From assembly GCA_035315345.1 (NCBI GenBank), contig DATFYA010000060.1, positions 1 through 64,000 of the forward strand: a DNA stretch of 64,000 nucleotides, in the 5' to 3' direction. This document shows positions 25,886 to 34,014 of this stretch, piece after piece. Within the stretch, counting starts at the first letter, position 1; every line of letters starts with the position of its first letter. Below the pieces are notes generated by a model. The model did no database searches and was not told where the DNA came from. It saw nothing but the letters and a program-made list of their open reading frames with translations. This DNA comes from Candidatus Methylomirabilota bacterium. Lineage in GTDB: Bacteria > Methylomirabilota > Methylomirabilia > Rokubacteriales > CSP1-6. The translations under genes were made by a program, and so were the position numbers.

Positions 25886-26805
25886 TCGCCCGCCGCGCCC
25901 TGCTGGCCGTCGTCGCGGTCGCGGTCCTGGCCGCGATCGCCCCGCTCCTGCCCGCGTATCCGCTCACCCTGCTGACCCAGGCGCTCATCGTGGGCATCCT
26001 GGCCATGAGCCTCGACGTGCTGCTGGGCTACACCGGGCTCACGTCGCTCGGTCACGCCGCGTACTTCGGGGTCGGGGCCTACGCGGTGGCGATCATGGCC
26101 ACCGAGAAGCAGGCCGGGCTGCTCTCCTGCCTGGTGGTGGGCGTGCTGCTCGCCGCGCTCACCGCGGCGATCTTCGGCCTGCTCGCCATCCGCGCCACCG
26201 GCACCTACTTCCTGATGATCACGCTGGCGCTCGGCATGGTGATCTGGGGCCTCGCGTTCCGGTGGGTCTCGCTCACCAAGGGCGACAACGGCATCGCGGG
26301 CGTGCCGCGGCCGGCGCTCGGGCCGCTCGAGCTGAGCGGGCCGCTGCCGTTCTTCTACTTCTGCCTGGTCGCCGCGGCGCTGGCGTGGGCGCTGATGGGC
26401 CTGCTGGTGGTGTCGCCGTTCGGCCTCGGCCTGCGCGGGATCCGGGGCAGCGAGAGCCGCATGCTCGCGCTGGGCTACAACGTGTGGCTGCACAAGTACG
26501 TCGCGTTCGTCCTCTCGGGCGTCTTCGCGGGCTTCGGCGGCACGCTCTGGGCGTACTACAACGGCTTCGTCAGCCCGAACGACGTGCAGCTCGTGACCTC
26601 GGTCGAGACCCTGTTGATGGTCGCGCTCGGCGGCTCCGGCACCCTGATCGGCCCCGCCCTCGGCGCGGGGCTCATCGTGTTCCTGAAGAACTTCGTGAGC
26701 GTGTACACCAAGCGGTGGCTGCTGATCCTGGGCGCGGTCTACATCGGGGTCATCCTCTACGCCCCGAACGGCATCGTCGGCGCGCTGCGAGGCCGGCGCC
26801 GCTGA
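25882..26805 (+). CDS. livM: Branched-chain-type ABC transporter permease LivM (cluster 2)
   Basis: A 307-residue permease starting at a GTG overlapping the LivH stop. It shows ILAMSLDVLLGYTGLTSLGH (LivM signature), IRATGTYFLMITLALGMVIW and the coupling loop GIRGSESRMLALGYNVWLHK. Its stop overlaps the LivG start by 1 base. Together with LivH 2 it forms a channel whose binding protein must come from elsewhere. Confidence 0.92.
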   Translation: MIARRALLAVVAVAVLAAIAPLLPAYPLTLLTQALIVGILAMSLDVLLGYTGLTSLGHAAYFGVGAYAVAIMATEKQAGLLSCLVVGVLLAALTAAIFGLLAIRATGTYFLMITLALGMVIWGLAFRWVSLTKGDNGIAGVPRPALGPLELSGPLPFFYFCLVAAALAWALMGLLVVSPFGLGLRGIRGSESRMLALGYNVWLHKYVAFVLSGVFAGFGGTLWAYYNGFVSPNDVQLVTSVETLLMVALGGSGTLIGPALGAGLIVFLKNFVSVYTKRWLLILGAVYIGVILYAPNGIVGALRGRRR

Positions 26806-27563
26806 TGCTCGCCGCCGAGACGGCCCACGCGGCCCTGCGTCTGGACGCGGTCTGCCGCTCGTTCGGCGGCCTGCAGGCGGTGGACTCGGTGACGCTCGCG
26901 GTGCGCCCGGGGGAGCGGCGCGCGCTCATCGGGCCCAACGGGGCCGGGAAGACCACGCTGTTCAACCTGATCTCGGGGGCGCTGCCGCTCACCACCGGCC
27001 GCATCTCGTTGTTCGGGCGCGACGTGACCTCCGCCCCCGCGCATCGCCGCGCCGCGCTCGGTCTCTCCCGCACGTTCCAGATCACCAACCTGTTCCCCGA
27101 CCTCACCGTGCTCGAGAACTGCCTGCTCGCGGCGCAGGCCCACCGCCGCACGCGGTTCGCGATGCTGCGCCCGGTGTCACACTACGTGGCGCTCCAGGAG
27201 CGCGCCCGGATGACGCTGGCCTCGCTCGCGCTCGAGAGCCTGGGCGACGCGGTCGTGCGCAACCTCTCGCACGGCGAGCAGCGGCAGCTCGAGATCGCCC
27301 TGGCCCTGGCCGGCCGGCCCCGCGTGCTGCTGCTGGACGAGCCGACCGCCGGGCTCTCGCCGGCGGAGTCGCGCCTGATGGCCGGGCTGCTGCGCGGGCT
27401 CGATCCGTCGATCACGGTGCTGATGATCGAGCACGACATGGACATCGCGCTGGAGCTGTCCGAGATGGTGACGGTGCTCCACTACGGGCGCGTCATCGCC
27501 GATGGCCCGCGCGAGCGCGTGAAGGCCGACCCGCAGGTGAAGGAGATCTACCTTGGCGCTTGA
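26805..27563 (+). CDS. livG: Branched-chain-type ABC transporter ATPase LivG (cluster 2)
   Basis: A 252-residue ATPase. Walker A GPNGAGKTTLFNLISG, Q-loop LSRTFQITNLFPDLTVLEN, signature NLSHGEQRQLEIALAL, Walker B VLLLDEPTAGLSP and H-loop IEHDMDIALEL are all present. The start overlaps the stop of LivM and its own end overlaps LivF, so the whole cluster is coupled. Confidence 0.92.
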   Translation: MLAAETAHAALRLDAVCRSFGGLQAVDSVTLAVRPGERRALIGPNGAGKTTLFNLISGALPLTTGRISLFGRDVTSAPAHRRAALGLSRTFQITNLFPDLTVLENCLLAAQAHRRTRFAMLRPVSHYVALQERARMTLASLALESLGDAVVRNLSHGEQRQLEIALALAGRPRVLLLDEPTAGLSPAESRLMAGLLRGLDPSITVLMIEHDMDIALELSEMVTVLHYGRVIADGPRERVKADPQVKEIYLGA

Positions 27564-28248
27564 GGTGGACGGCCTCCACACCTACTACGGCGAGAGCCAC
27601 GTGCTCCACGGCGTGTCGCTGCGGGTGGACCCCGGCGAGGTGCTGGCGATCCTGGGCCGCAACGGCATGGGCAAGACCACGCTCGTCCGGTCCATCGTGG
27701 GGTTCACCCCGCCGCGCGACGGCCGGGTGCGCTACAAGGACACCGAGCTGACCGCGCTGCCGCCCTACCGCATGGTGAGCCTCGGCGTGGCGCTGGTGCC
27801 GCAGGGCCGCCGGGTCTTCCCCTCGCTGAGCGTGCGCGAGAACCTGGACGTGGCCCGCCACGGCACCGGCCGCTGGAGCCTCGAGCAGGTGTACGCTCTG
27901 TTTCCGCGCCTGCGTGAGCGCGCGGGCAACCGCGCGAACAAGCTCTCCGGCGGCGAGCAGCAGATGCTGGCGATCGGCCGGGCCCTGATGTCGAATCCCG
28001 ACCTGCTGCTGCTGGACGAGCCGACCGAGGGGCTCGCGCCCCTGCTGGTGCGCGAGGTGGGCCGGGTGCTCGCGGAGCTGAAGCGCGGCGGGCTGTCGAT
28101 CCTGCTGGTGGAGCAGAACCTCGGGCTGGCCCTGTCGGTGGCCGACCGGATCCACGTGCTGAGCCGCGGGCAGATCGTCCATACCGGGACGCCCGCCGAG
28201 CTCATGCGCAACGACGACGTGAAGACACGCTACCTCGGAGTCACGTGA
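27553..28248 (+). CDS. livF: Branched-chain-type ABC transporter ATPase LivF (cluster 2)
   Basis: A 231-residue ATPase starting at a TTG inside livG. It has the LivF opening VDGLHTYYGESHVLHGVSL, Walker A GRNGMGKTT, LVPQGRRVFPSLSVRENL, signature LSGGEQQMLAIGRALM and Walker B LLLLDEPTEGLAP. It completes the ATPase pair of cluster 2 and its TGA overlaps the ATG of a decayed luciferase-like gene that was once the next cistron. Confidence 0.92.
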   Translation: MALEVDGLHTYYGESHVLHGVSLRVDPGEVLAILGRNGMGKTTLVRSIVGFTPPRDGRVRYKDTELTALPPYRMVSLGVALVPQGRRVFPSLSVRENLDVARHGTGRWSLEQVYALFPRLRERAGNRANKLSGGEQQMLAIGRALMSNPDLLLLDEPTEGLAPLLVREVGRVLAELKRGGLSILLVEQNLGLALSVADRIHVLSRGQIVHTGTPAELMRNDDVKTRYLGVT

Positions 28249-28588
28249 TGCGCTTCGGCACCTACTTTTTCCTGCAGGCCCGCCCGGCCACCGCCACGCC
28301 GACATCATCCAGGGCGAGCTTCAGCAGATGGTGTGGTCGGAGCAGCTCGGCTTCGACGAGGTGTGGCTCACCGAGCACCACTTCATCGACTACGGGCTCT
28401 CGGTGGACCCGACCACCCTGGCCTCCGCGGTCGCACTGCTCGACCGCTGGGGCGTGTCGCGCCAGATCTACGTGGCGCCGACCGATGCGCAGGCCCTCGC
28501 CGAGGCCAGGGACGCCGAGATGTGGTACCAGGAGTCGTTTCCGCTGAGGGGGTCAGGTCTTGCAATACGACATTTTTCCGCCGGTTGA
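28248..28588 (+). pseudogene. Decayed luciferase-like (LLM) flavin-dependent oxidoreductase
   Basis: The ATG overlaps the LivF stop as a functional operon gene would, and the first residues MRFGTYFFLQA are typical of LLM oxidoreductases. Near base 28,283 one base appears to be missing; after it the family sequence continues in another frame as HADIIQGELQQMVWSEQLGF and EVWLTEHHFIDYGLSVDP. Then the reading jumps from ASAVALL straight to RQIYVAPTDAQALAEA and EMWYQESF, which in the family lies close to the C-terminus, implying a large internal deletion. Finally an 84-bp hairpin element cuts off the end. An intact LLM gene lies at 34895-35971. Confidence 0.85.
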
Positions 28589-28632
28589 CGACTCAGCGCC
28601 CGCTGAAATGTCGTAATGCAAGACCTGACCCC
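28549..28632. mobile_element. 84-bp hairpin element (MITE/REP-like), nearly perfect 27-bp terminal inverted repeats
   Basis: Arms at 28549-28575 and 28606-28632 are inverted copies with 26 of 27 bases matching, starting GGGGTCAGGTCTTGCA. The 30-base centre includes the small palindrome CAGCGCCCGCTG. It carries no gene and interrupts the relic LLM gene. Ends of this style are associated, in my recollection, with non-autonomous elements mobilised by REP-associated tyrosine (Y1/IS200-like) transposases; no transposase is in the window. It now separates convergent genes and could act as a terminator. Confidence 0.8.
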
Positions 28633-28649
28633 AGGTCGGTGGGGCGGCC

Positions 28650-30200
28650 TCACACGACCTTGTAGACGTTCACTTCCTCGGCGCGACCCTTCACCCGCAC
28701 CGCGGAGAGCTCCTCCACCGTGAGCGTGGCATCGATGGACTTGCGGGTGGCCTCGCTGATCAGGATGTCCACCTCGAAATTCTTGGTGAGCCCCTGGATG
28801 CGCGAGGCGAGGTTCACCGGATCGCCCACCAGCGCATAGGAGAGCCGCTCCCCGCCGCCGATGTTGCCGGCCAGCACCGTCCCGGTGTGGATGCCGATGC
28901 CGTGGCGCAGGACGGGCTTGCCCGCCGCCTCTCGCCGCACGTTCCAGGCGCGCAGGCGCCGGCGCATGTCCAGCGCGGCGCGCACCGCGTGGGTGGCGTG
29001 CTCCGGGGAGGCAATGGGCGCGCCGAAGACGGCCTCGATCTCGTCGCCGATGAACTGGAGCACCAGCCCGTGGTGGCGACCGATGGCCTCGCCCATCTCG
29101 GTGAAGTACTCGTTGAGATCCTGCACCACGTCGCGGGGCGCGGTGGCCTCCACCCACGGGGTGAAGTCGCGGATGTCCGCGAAGAGCACCGTCACCTCCT
29201 TCAGCTCGCCCTCGCCGCTGATCCGCCCGGAGAGGATCTCGTCGCGGATCTCGGGCGTCACGTACTTGCCGAAGGTCTCCTTGACCCGCTCGCGATCGCG
29301 CAGGCCCTGCAACATGCGGTTGAAGCCCTCCGCCACCGCCCCGATCTCGTCGGTGCTCACCACCGGGGCCCGGCCGTCGAGCCGGCCGCGCTCGACTTCC
29401 GCCATCGCGTTCTCGACCTGCTTGAGTGGCGCGGCCACGCTGTTGGCCGCGAAGAGCGCAAGACCCACCGCCGCGATCACGCCGACCGCGAGGATGAAGC
29501 CGATGGCGAGCCGCAGGCCGGAGACGATCGCGGCGGCCGCGGCGGGGTCGGCGCCCACCAGCTCGAGGGCGCGGGTGTAGGCCAGGATGCCGAGCACGGT
29601 GAGCGGCACCACGCTGGTGAGCAGGAAGATCGCGAGCAGCCGCGCCCGGACCACCAGGCGCGGGATGCCCGGCACGGCGCGCAGATCGCCGGCGGGAAAA
29701 AGGTGGGGCAGGCGGCGGCGCCACGCGTACTCGCTCGCGAAGAAGATGAAGGCGCAGGTGACGCTGCCGGAGATGACGGTCACGCCGAAGATGTTGCGCA
29801 GGGACTCGGGGAGCGAGAAGTGGCCCATGCCGATCGGCAGCGCGACGCCGAAGATCAGCCCCGCCATCGTCCAGCCCGCGGCGGAGACCGCGGCCAGGAA
29901 GTAGGGAAACAGGAGCGCGCGCCGCCGGGCTACCGCGAGGTCTGCCTCGTCGACGGTGTCGGGCTCGAGCCCGGCGCGAACGATGGGCGCGAGCCAGCGT
30001 GCGCTGTACCATTGCCCGATCCCGATCAGCGCGGCGACGATCAGGGCCGAGTAGGCGATCTCGATCCAGCCGAGCCGCATCCTGGCGGAGTAGCCGGGGT
30101 CGATCACCCGGAAATAGAAGAATGCGATGCTCGCGCCGAGCATGTTGCCCACGCTGTTGATCACGCGCAGGACGGGCGCCGGGTTGAGACCGGTGGCCAT
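28650..30200 (-). CDS. Membrane-bound class III adenylate/guanylate cyclase with HAMP domain
   Basis: A 516-residue protein. Starting at MATGLNPAPVLRVINSVGN it has six or so membrane segments in the first 280 residues, then a HAMP-like linker (NSVAAPLKQVENAMAEVERG), and a class III cyclase domain from about 330. Metal Asp sites are VTVLFADIRDFT and LQFIGDEIEAVFG; the transition-state Asn and Arg are intact in VGDPVNLASRI, unlike the soluble cyclase at 16948. The open frame extends further upstream on this strand but that part is antisense to other genes. It would make cAMP or cGMP in response to an envelope signal. Divergent from the LVIVD gene. Confidence 0.9.
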   Translation of the reverse strand: MATGLNPAPVLRVINSVGNMLGASIAFFYFRVIDPGYSARMRLGWIEIAYSALIVAALIGIGQWYSARWLAPIVRAGLEPDTVDEADLAVARRRALLFPYFLAAVSAAGWTMAGLIFGVALPIGMGHFSLPESLRNIFGVTVISGSVTCAFIFFASEYAWRRRLPHLFPAGDLRAVPGIPRLVVRARLLAIFLLTSVVPLTVLGILAYTRALELVGADPAAAAAIVSGLRLAIGFILAVGVIAAVGLALFAANSVAAPLKQVENAMAEVERGRLDGRAPVVSTDEIGAVAEGFNRMLQGLRDRERVKETFGKYVTPEIRDEILSGRISGEGELKEVTVLFADIRDFTPWVEATAPRDVVQDLNEYFTEMGEAIGRHHGLVLQFIGDEIEAVFGAPIASPEHATHAVRAALDMRRRLRAWNVRREAAGKPVLRHGIGIHTGTVLAGNIGGGERLSYALVGDPVNLASRIQGLTKNFEVDILISEATRKSIDATLTVEELSAVRVKGRAEEVNVYKVV

Positions 30201-30362
30201 GGCTCGGATTGTAAACCTCGCCGAGTCGGCCGGCTCCCTCGGTCGGAAGTGGGCGCCGGGATTGGCGGTTGACCGCCCCGCGGGCGGCCGGCTAGGCTTG
30301 GGCCCTCGCATGCCACCATCCGCCATCACGGAAGCGACGTCGATGCCGACGGTGACCGCGCC

Positions 30363-31796
30363 ATGAGCGCCGGGCGCCCGATCGCGCACCTGGCCGCTCT
30401 CCTGGCGATGGCGTGGCTCGTGGCGCTGCCCGCGGGCGCCGAGGAGCAGCGCAACATGCGCCTGGTCGGCATGGACGACCTCCAGGCGCGCTCCGCCTAC
30501 CAGCCGGTGATCCATGCGCAGAACGGGCGCTTCATCGCTTACGTCGGCCACCACGGGGGCAAGCGCCCGAACCCGCTCACCGGCCAGGTCGAGGACAACG
30601 GCACGTCGATCGTGGACGTGACCGATCCCAAGCGGCCACGGTATCTCCATCACATTCCGGGTGCTGCGGGCGAGGCGGAGGCGGGCGGGGCCGCGATGGT
30701 GCGCGTGTGCGACGGCAAGACCCTGCCGCGCGGGGCGCGCGAGAAGACCTATCTCCTGCGCACGCTCGGCAATCTCGCCCACGAGATCTGGGACGTGACC
30801 GATCCCGCGAAGCCGTCGCGGGTCACCACGGTGCTGGACGGCCTCCGGAGCACGCACAAGAACGGGTGGGAGTGCGACAGCGGCATCGCCTATCTCGTCT
30901 CCGACGGCGCGCCCGGCGGGTGGCGGACCACCCGCATGACCAAGATCTACGATTTGAGCGATCCGACGCGGCCGCGCTTCATCCGCGACTTCGGGCTGGT
31001 CGGCCAGGAGCCGGGCTCGACCGGCGTCGCGCCGGAGGGCGTGCACGGGCCCATTGCGTTCCGGAACCGGGTCTACTTCGCCTACGGCACCGGGGCCAAG
31101 GGCGTGCTGCAGATCGTGGACCGCGACAAGCTGCTCGCCGGGGATCCGCGGGCCGCGGATCGGCTCGCCCCCACCCCGGACAATCTCCGCTATCCGCAGA
31201 TCGGCCGGCTCGACATGGCGCCCGCGTGGGGCGGGCACACGAGCTTCCCGGTGCCGGGCATCACGGTGCCGGGCTGGAGCGCGAGCGTGCCGGGCCGCAC
31301 CCGCGACTTCGTGGTGCTGGTCTCCGAGTCGCTGCGCAACGAGTGCCAGGAGATCCGTCAGCTCTCGTTCATGGTCGACGTCACCACCGAGCGGACACCC
31401 TACTCGGTGGCCACCTTCGAGGTGCCCGATCCCGCCGGCGACTTCTGCCGGCGCGGCGGCCGGTTCGGGCCGCACTCGAGCAACGAATCGTTCACGCCGA
31501 TCTACCACGGGCGGCTCGTGTTCATCGCCTACTTCAACGCGGGGGTGCGCGCGGTGGACATCCGCGACCCGTTCCACCCGGTCGAGGCCGGTTTCTTCAT
31601 CCCCGACACCACGGCCCGAACCGACAAGCGCTGCGTCGAGGTGTCGGGGACGCCGCGGTGCAAGGTCGCCATCCAGACCAACAACGTGGAAGTGGACGAC
31701 CGGGGCTACGTCTATCTGGTCGACCGCGCCGACACCGGGCTGCACATCGTCGAGCCGACCGGCTCCGCCCGGGCCATCGCGAACTTCTCGAGATAG
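30363..31796 (+). CDS. LVIVD-repeat beta-propeller, exported
   Basis: A 477-residue protein with a signal peptide (LAALLAMAWLVALPAGA). LVIVD-like blades recur: GTSIVDVTDPKRPRYLHH, HEIWDVTDPAKPSRVTTV, TKIYDLSDPTRPRFIRDFG, GVRAVDIRDPFHPVEAGFF and VYLVDRADTGLHIVEP. Such proteins are extracytoplasmic propellers whose ligands are mostly unknown. It starts an apparent operon: its stop is 7 bases before a cyclase-family hydrolase, which overlaps two liv-type ATPases, suggesting a link with uptake or processing of one compound. The 162-base gap before it shows no clear promoter. Confidence 0.85.
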   Translation: MSAGRPIAHLAALLAMAWLVALPAGAEEQRNMRLVGMDDLQARSAYQPVIHAQNGRFIAYVGHHGGKRPNPLTGQVEDNGTSIVDVTDPKRPRYLHHIPGAAGEAEAGGAAMVRVCDGKTLPRGAREKTYLLRTLGNLAHEIWDVTDPAKPSRVTTVLDGLRSTHKNGWECDSGIAYLVSDGAPGGWRTTRMTKIYDLSDPTRPRFIRDFGLVGQEPGSTGVAPEGVHGPIAFRNRVYFAYGTGAKGVLQIVDRDKLLAGDPRAADRLAPTPDNLRYPQIGRLDMAPAWGGHTSFPVPGITVPGWSASVPGRTRDFVVLVSESLRNECQEIRQLSFMVDVTTERTPYSVATFEVPDPAGDFCRRGGRFGPHSSNESFTPIYHGRLVFIAYFNAGVRAVDIRDPFHPVEAGFFIPDTTARTDKRCVEVSGTPRCKVAIQTNNVEVDDRGYVYLVDRADTGLHIVEPTGSARAIANFSR

Positions 31797-31803
31797 GGCC
31801 TCC

Positions 31804-32469
31804 ATGAGCCGATTCATCGACCTCTCCGTGACGGTGGACGAGCACACCCTCAGCCCGCCCTCGACCAACATGCGCCTCGAGGTGACGCCGCACCGCCGCG
31901 GGCCCGGCTTCTGGCAGGTGTCCAGCGTGAACCAGAGCCTGCACACCGGTGCCCACATCGACTCCCCGCTGCACGTATTCCGCGACGGGATCACCACCGC
32001 CGAGATCACGCTCGACCAGGTCATGGGCGACGCCCTCGTGGTCGACCTCTCGTGGGTCGGGGCCAATCACGAGATCACGATCGAGGACCTGAAGAAGGGC
32101 GGGGCCGGCGACGTCAAGCGCGGCGACATCGTGCTGCTCCACACCGGGTGGACCGACAGCATGTACGGGACGTGGCCGGACTACTTCACCCGGTCGCCCT
32201 ACTTCCCGCCCGCGGTGGCCCAGTGGCTGGTGGATCGCGGGCCCAAGAACATCGGCTTCGACTTCTTCGAGGAGTACTGCGCGCGCCTGCCCGACTTCAG
32301 CTCCGAGGACTTCGCGATGCACCGGGTCATCCTCGGCGCGGGCGTGGTCATCATGGAGGGCCTGACCAACCTCGCGGCCCTGCCGCGACGCCGGGTGGAG
32401 TTCGCGGCGCCCTTCTACAAGATCGCCGGCACCGAGGGGGCGCCCGCGCGCTTCTTCGCCACGGTATGA
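31804..32469 (+). CDS. Cyclase-family metal hydrolase (kynurenine formamidase-like)
   Basis: A 221-residue protein. The metal-binding motif HTGAHIDSPLHVF (HxGxHxDxPxH) is at about residue 43, with FIDLSVTVDEH at the start and IVLLHTGWTDSMYG in the middle. This fold (PF04199) includes kynurenine formamidase and isatin hydrolase; many members open amide or lactam bonds. The stop overlaps the ATPase LivG start by 4 bases, so hydrolysis probably concerns the compound handled by that transporter. Exact substrate unknown. Confidence 0.88.
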   Translation: MSRFIDLSVTVDEHTLSPPSTNMRLEVTPHRRGPGFWQVSSVNQSLHTGAHIDSPLHVFRDGITTAEITLDQVMGDALVVDLSWVGANHEITIEDLKKGGAGDVKRGDIVLLHTGWTDSMYGTWPDYFTRSPYFPPAVAQWLVDRGPKNIGFDFFEEYCARLPDFSSEDFAMHRVILGAGVVIMEGLTNLAALPRRRVEFAAPFYKIAGTEGAPARFFATV

Positions 32470-33221
32470 CCGGCGCCGACGGCGTGCTGCTCGAGACCGA
32501 GCGGCTGACCCGCTCGTTCGGGAGCCTGGTCGCGGTCAACGGCGTCTCGCTGGTCATTCGACGCGGCGAATTGCGCTCGATCATCGGCCCCAACGGGGCG
32601 GGCAAGACCACGCTGTTCCGCCTGATCTCGGGGGAGATGGCGCCGTCGTCGGGCCGCGTGAAGTTCCGGGACGCCGACATCACCGGGCTGCCGCAGCATC
32701 GAGTGTGCCGCCTCGGCATCGCCAAGTCGTACCAGATCACCAACATCTTCCCCCATCTCACGGTGCTCGAGAACGTGCGGGTGGCGGTGCAGGGCTACGC
32801 GCGCTCGTTCAACTTCTGGTCGCGCGCCGATCGGATCGCGGGATGTCGCGAGCGGGCGGTCGAGATCCTCGAGACGGTCGGTCTCGCCCGCCGGACCGAG
32901 CGTCTGGCCGCGCACCTCTCGCACGGCGAGAAGCGGCACCTCGAGATCGGCATCACCTTGGCCTCCGAGCCGGTCCTGCTCCTGCTGGACGAGCCCACGG
33001 CGGGCATGAGCCCGGAGGAGACCGACGAGACCATGGTGTTGATCCGCGAGCTGGCGCGCGCGCGCACCGTGGTGCTGGTGGAGCACAAGATGAAGCTGGT
33101 CATGGGCGTCTCGGACCGGGTGACCGTCCTGCACCAGGGCCAGGTGCTGGCCGACGGCAGCCCCGACGAGATCCGCAACAACGCGCTGGTGCAGGAGACC
33201 TACCTCGGAGCCGGGCGATGA
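32466..33221 (+). CDS. livG: Branched-chain-type ABC transporter ATPase LivG (cluster 3, ATPases only)
   Basis: A 251-residue ATPase with Walker A GPNGAGKTTLFRLISG, Q-loop IAKSYQITNIFPHLTVLEN, signature HLSHGEKRHLEIGITL, Walker B VLLLLDEPTAGMSP and H-loop VEHKMKLVMGV. It overlaps the hydrolase upstream and LivF downstream by 4 bases each. No permease or binding-protein gene is in this transcription unit, so these ATPases must serve permeases encoded elsewhere. Confidence 0.92.
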   Translation: MTGADGVLLETERLTRSFGSLVAVNGVSLVIRRGELRSIIGPNGAGKTTLFRLISGEMAPSSGRVKFRDADITGLPQHRVCRLGIAKSYQITNIFPHLTVLENVRVAVQGYARSFNFWSRADRIAGCRERAVEILETVGLARRTERLAAHLSHGEKRHLEIGITLASEPVLLLLDEPTAGMSPEETDETMVLIRELARARTVVLVEHKMKLVMGVSDRVTVLHQGQVLADGSPDEIRNNALVQETYLGAGR

Positions 33222-33925
33222 GCCTCCTGAGCCTCGAGGACCTCCACACCTACTACGGCGAGGCCCACATCCTCCAGGGCGTGTCGATCGCGGTGCGCGA
33301 GGGCGAGGTGGTGACCATGATCGGTCGCAACGGCGCGGGCAAGACCACCACGCTGCTGTCGATCATGGGGATCGCGCGGGCCCGCCGCGGGGCGGTGAAG
33401 CTGGGCGGCGCGGACATCACGGGGCTCGAGACGCACGAGATCGTCCGGCGCGGCGTCGGCTGGGTGCCCGAGGAGCGCCGCGTGCTGCCGAACCTGACCG
33501 TGCTCGAGAACCTGCGGCTGGGCATGATGGCCGCGGACGGCGCCGGGGCCGAGCAGCGGCTCGAGGAGGCGCTCGAGTACTTTCCGCGGCTGCGCGAGCG
33601 CATCGCGCAGAAGGGCCGCTTCCTCTCGGGCGGTGAGCAGCAGATGCTGGCCATCGCGCGCGGGCTGGTGGCCCGGCCGAAGATCATGCTGGTCGACGAG
33701 CCGACCGAGGGGCTCGCCCCCTTGCTGGTGCAGAGCCTCACCGGCATCCTGCGCGAGATCAATCGGCGCGGCACCACCATCCTGCTGGTCGAGCAGACCC
33801 TCGAGGTGGCGATGGCCCTGTCGCATCGCCTCTACGTGATGGATCAAGGCCGCATCCAGTTCGAGGGCACGCCCGATGCCCTCCGCCAGGACCCCACCAT
33901 CCAGCAGCGCTTCCTCCAGCTCTAG
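33218..33925 (+). CDS. livF: Branched-chain-type ABC transporter ATPase LivF (cluster 3)
   Basis: A 235-residue ATPase. It has LEDLHTYYGEAHILQGVSIA, Walker A GRNGAGKTTTLLSIMG, WVPEERRVLPNLTVLENL, signature LSGGEQQMLAIARGLV and Walker B IMLVDEPTEGLAP. It is most like LivF 2 in its opening. It ends the operon; a REP-like palindrome follows 8 bases later. Confidence 0.92.
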   Translation: MSLLSLEDLHTYYGEAHILQGVSIAVREGEVVTMIGRNGAGKTTTLLSIMGIARARRGAVKLGGADITGLETHEIVRRGVGWVPEERRVLPNLTVLENLRLGMMAADGAGAEQRLEEALEYFPRLRERIAQKGRFLSGGEQQMLAIARGLVARPKIMLVDEPTEGLAPLLVQSLTGILREINRRGTTILLVEQTLEVAMALSHRLYVMDQGRIQFEGTPDALRQDPTIQQRFLQL

Positions 33926-33933
33926 AGCGCTCT

Positions 33934-33956
33934 CCCTCTCCCCTCAGGGGAGAGGG
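33934..33956. repeat. REP-like palindrome after liv cluster 3
   Basis: CCCTCTCCCCT / AGGGGAGAGGG form an 11-bp stem around a single C, just after the LivF stop. The flanks (CTCTC left, GCAGGGGGAGG right) match the reverse complement of the copy at 61411-61433. It may serve as a terminator, but no T-run follows. Confidence 0.7.
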
Positions 33957-34014
33957 CAGGGGGAGGAGTGGTGCTCCACCCATTTCCCCACCCCGCCGCG
34001 TATACCCCTGCGAG

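Noticed and set aside
30201-32066. Upstream extension of the membrane cyclase frame on the minus strand
   Set aside because: The extension is antisense to the LVIVD and hydrolase genes and has no family-like sequence; the protein fold begins at 30200.
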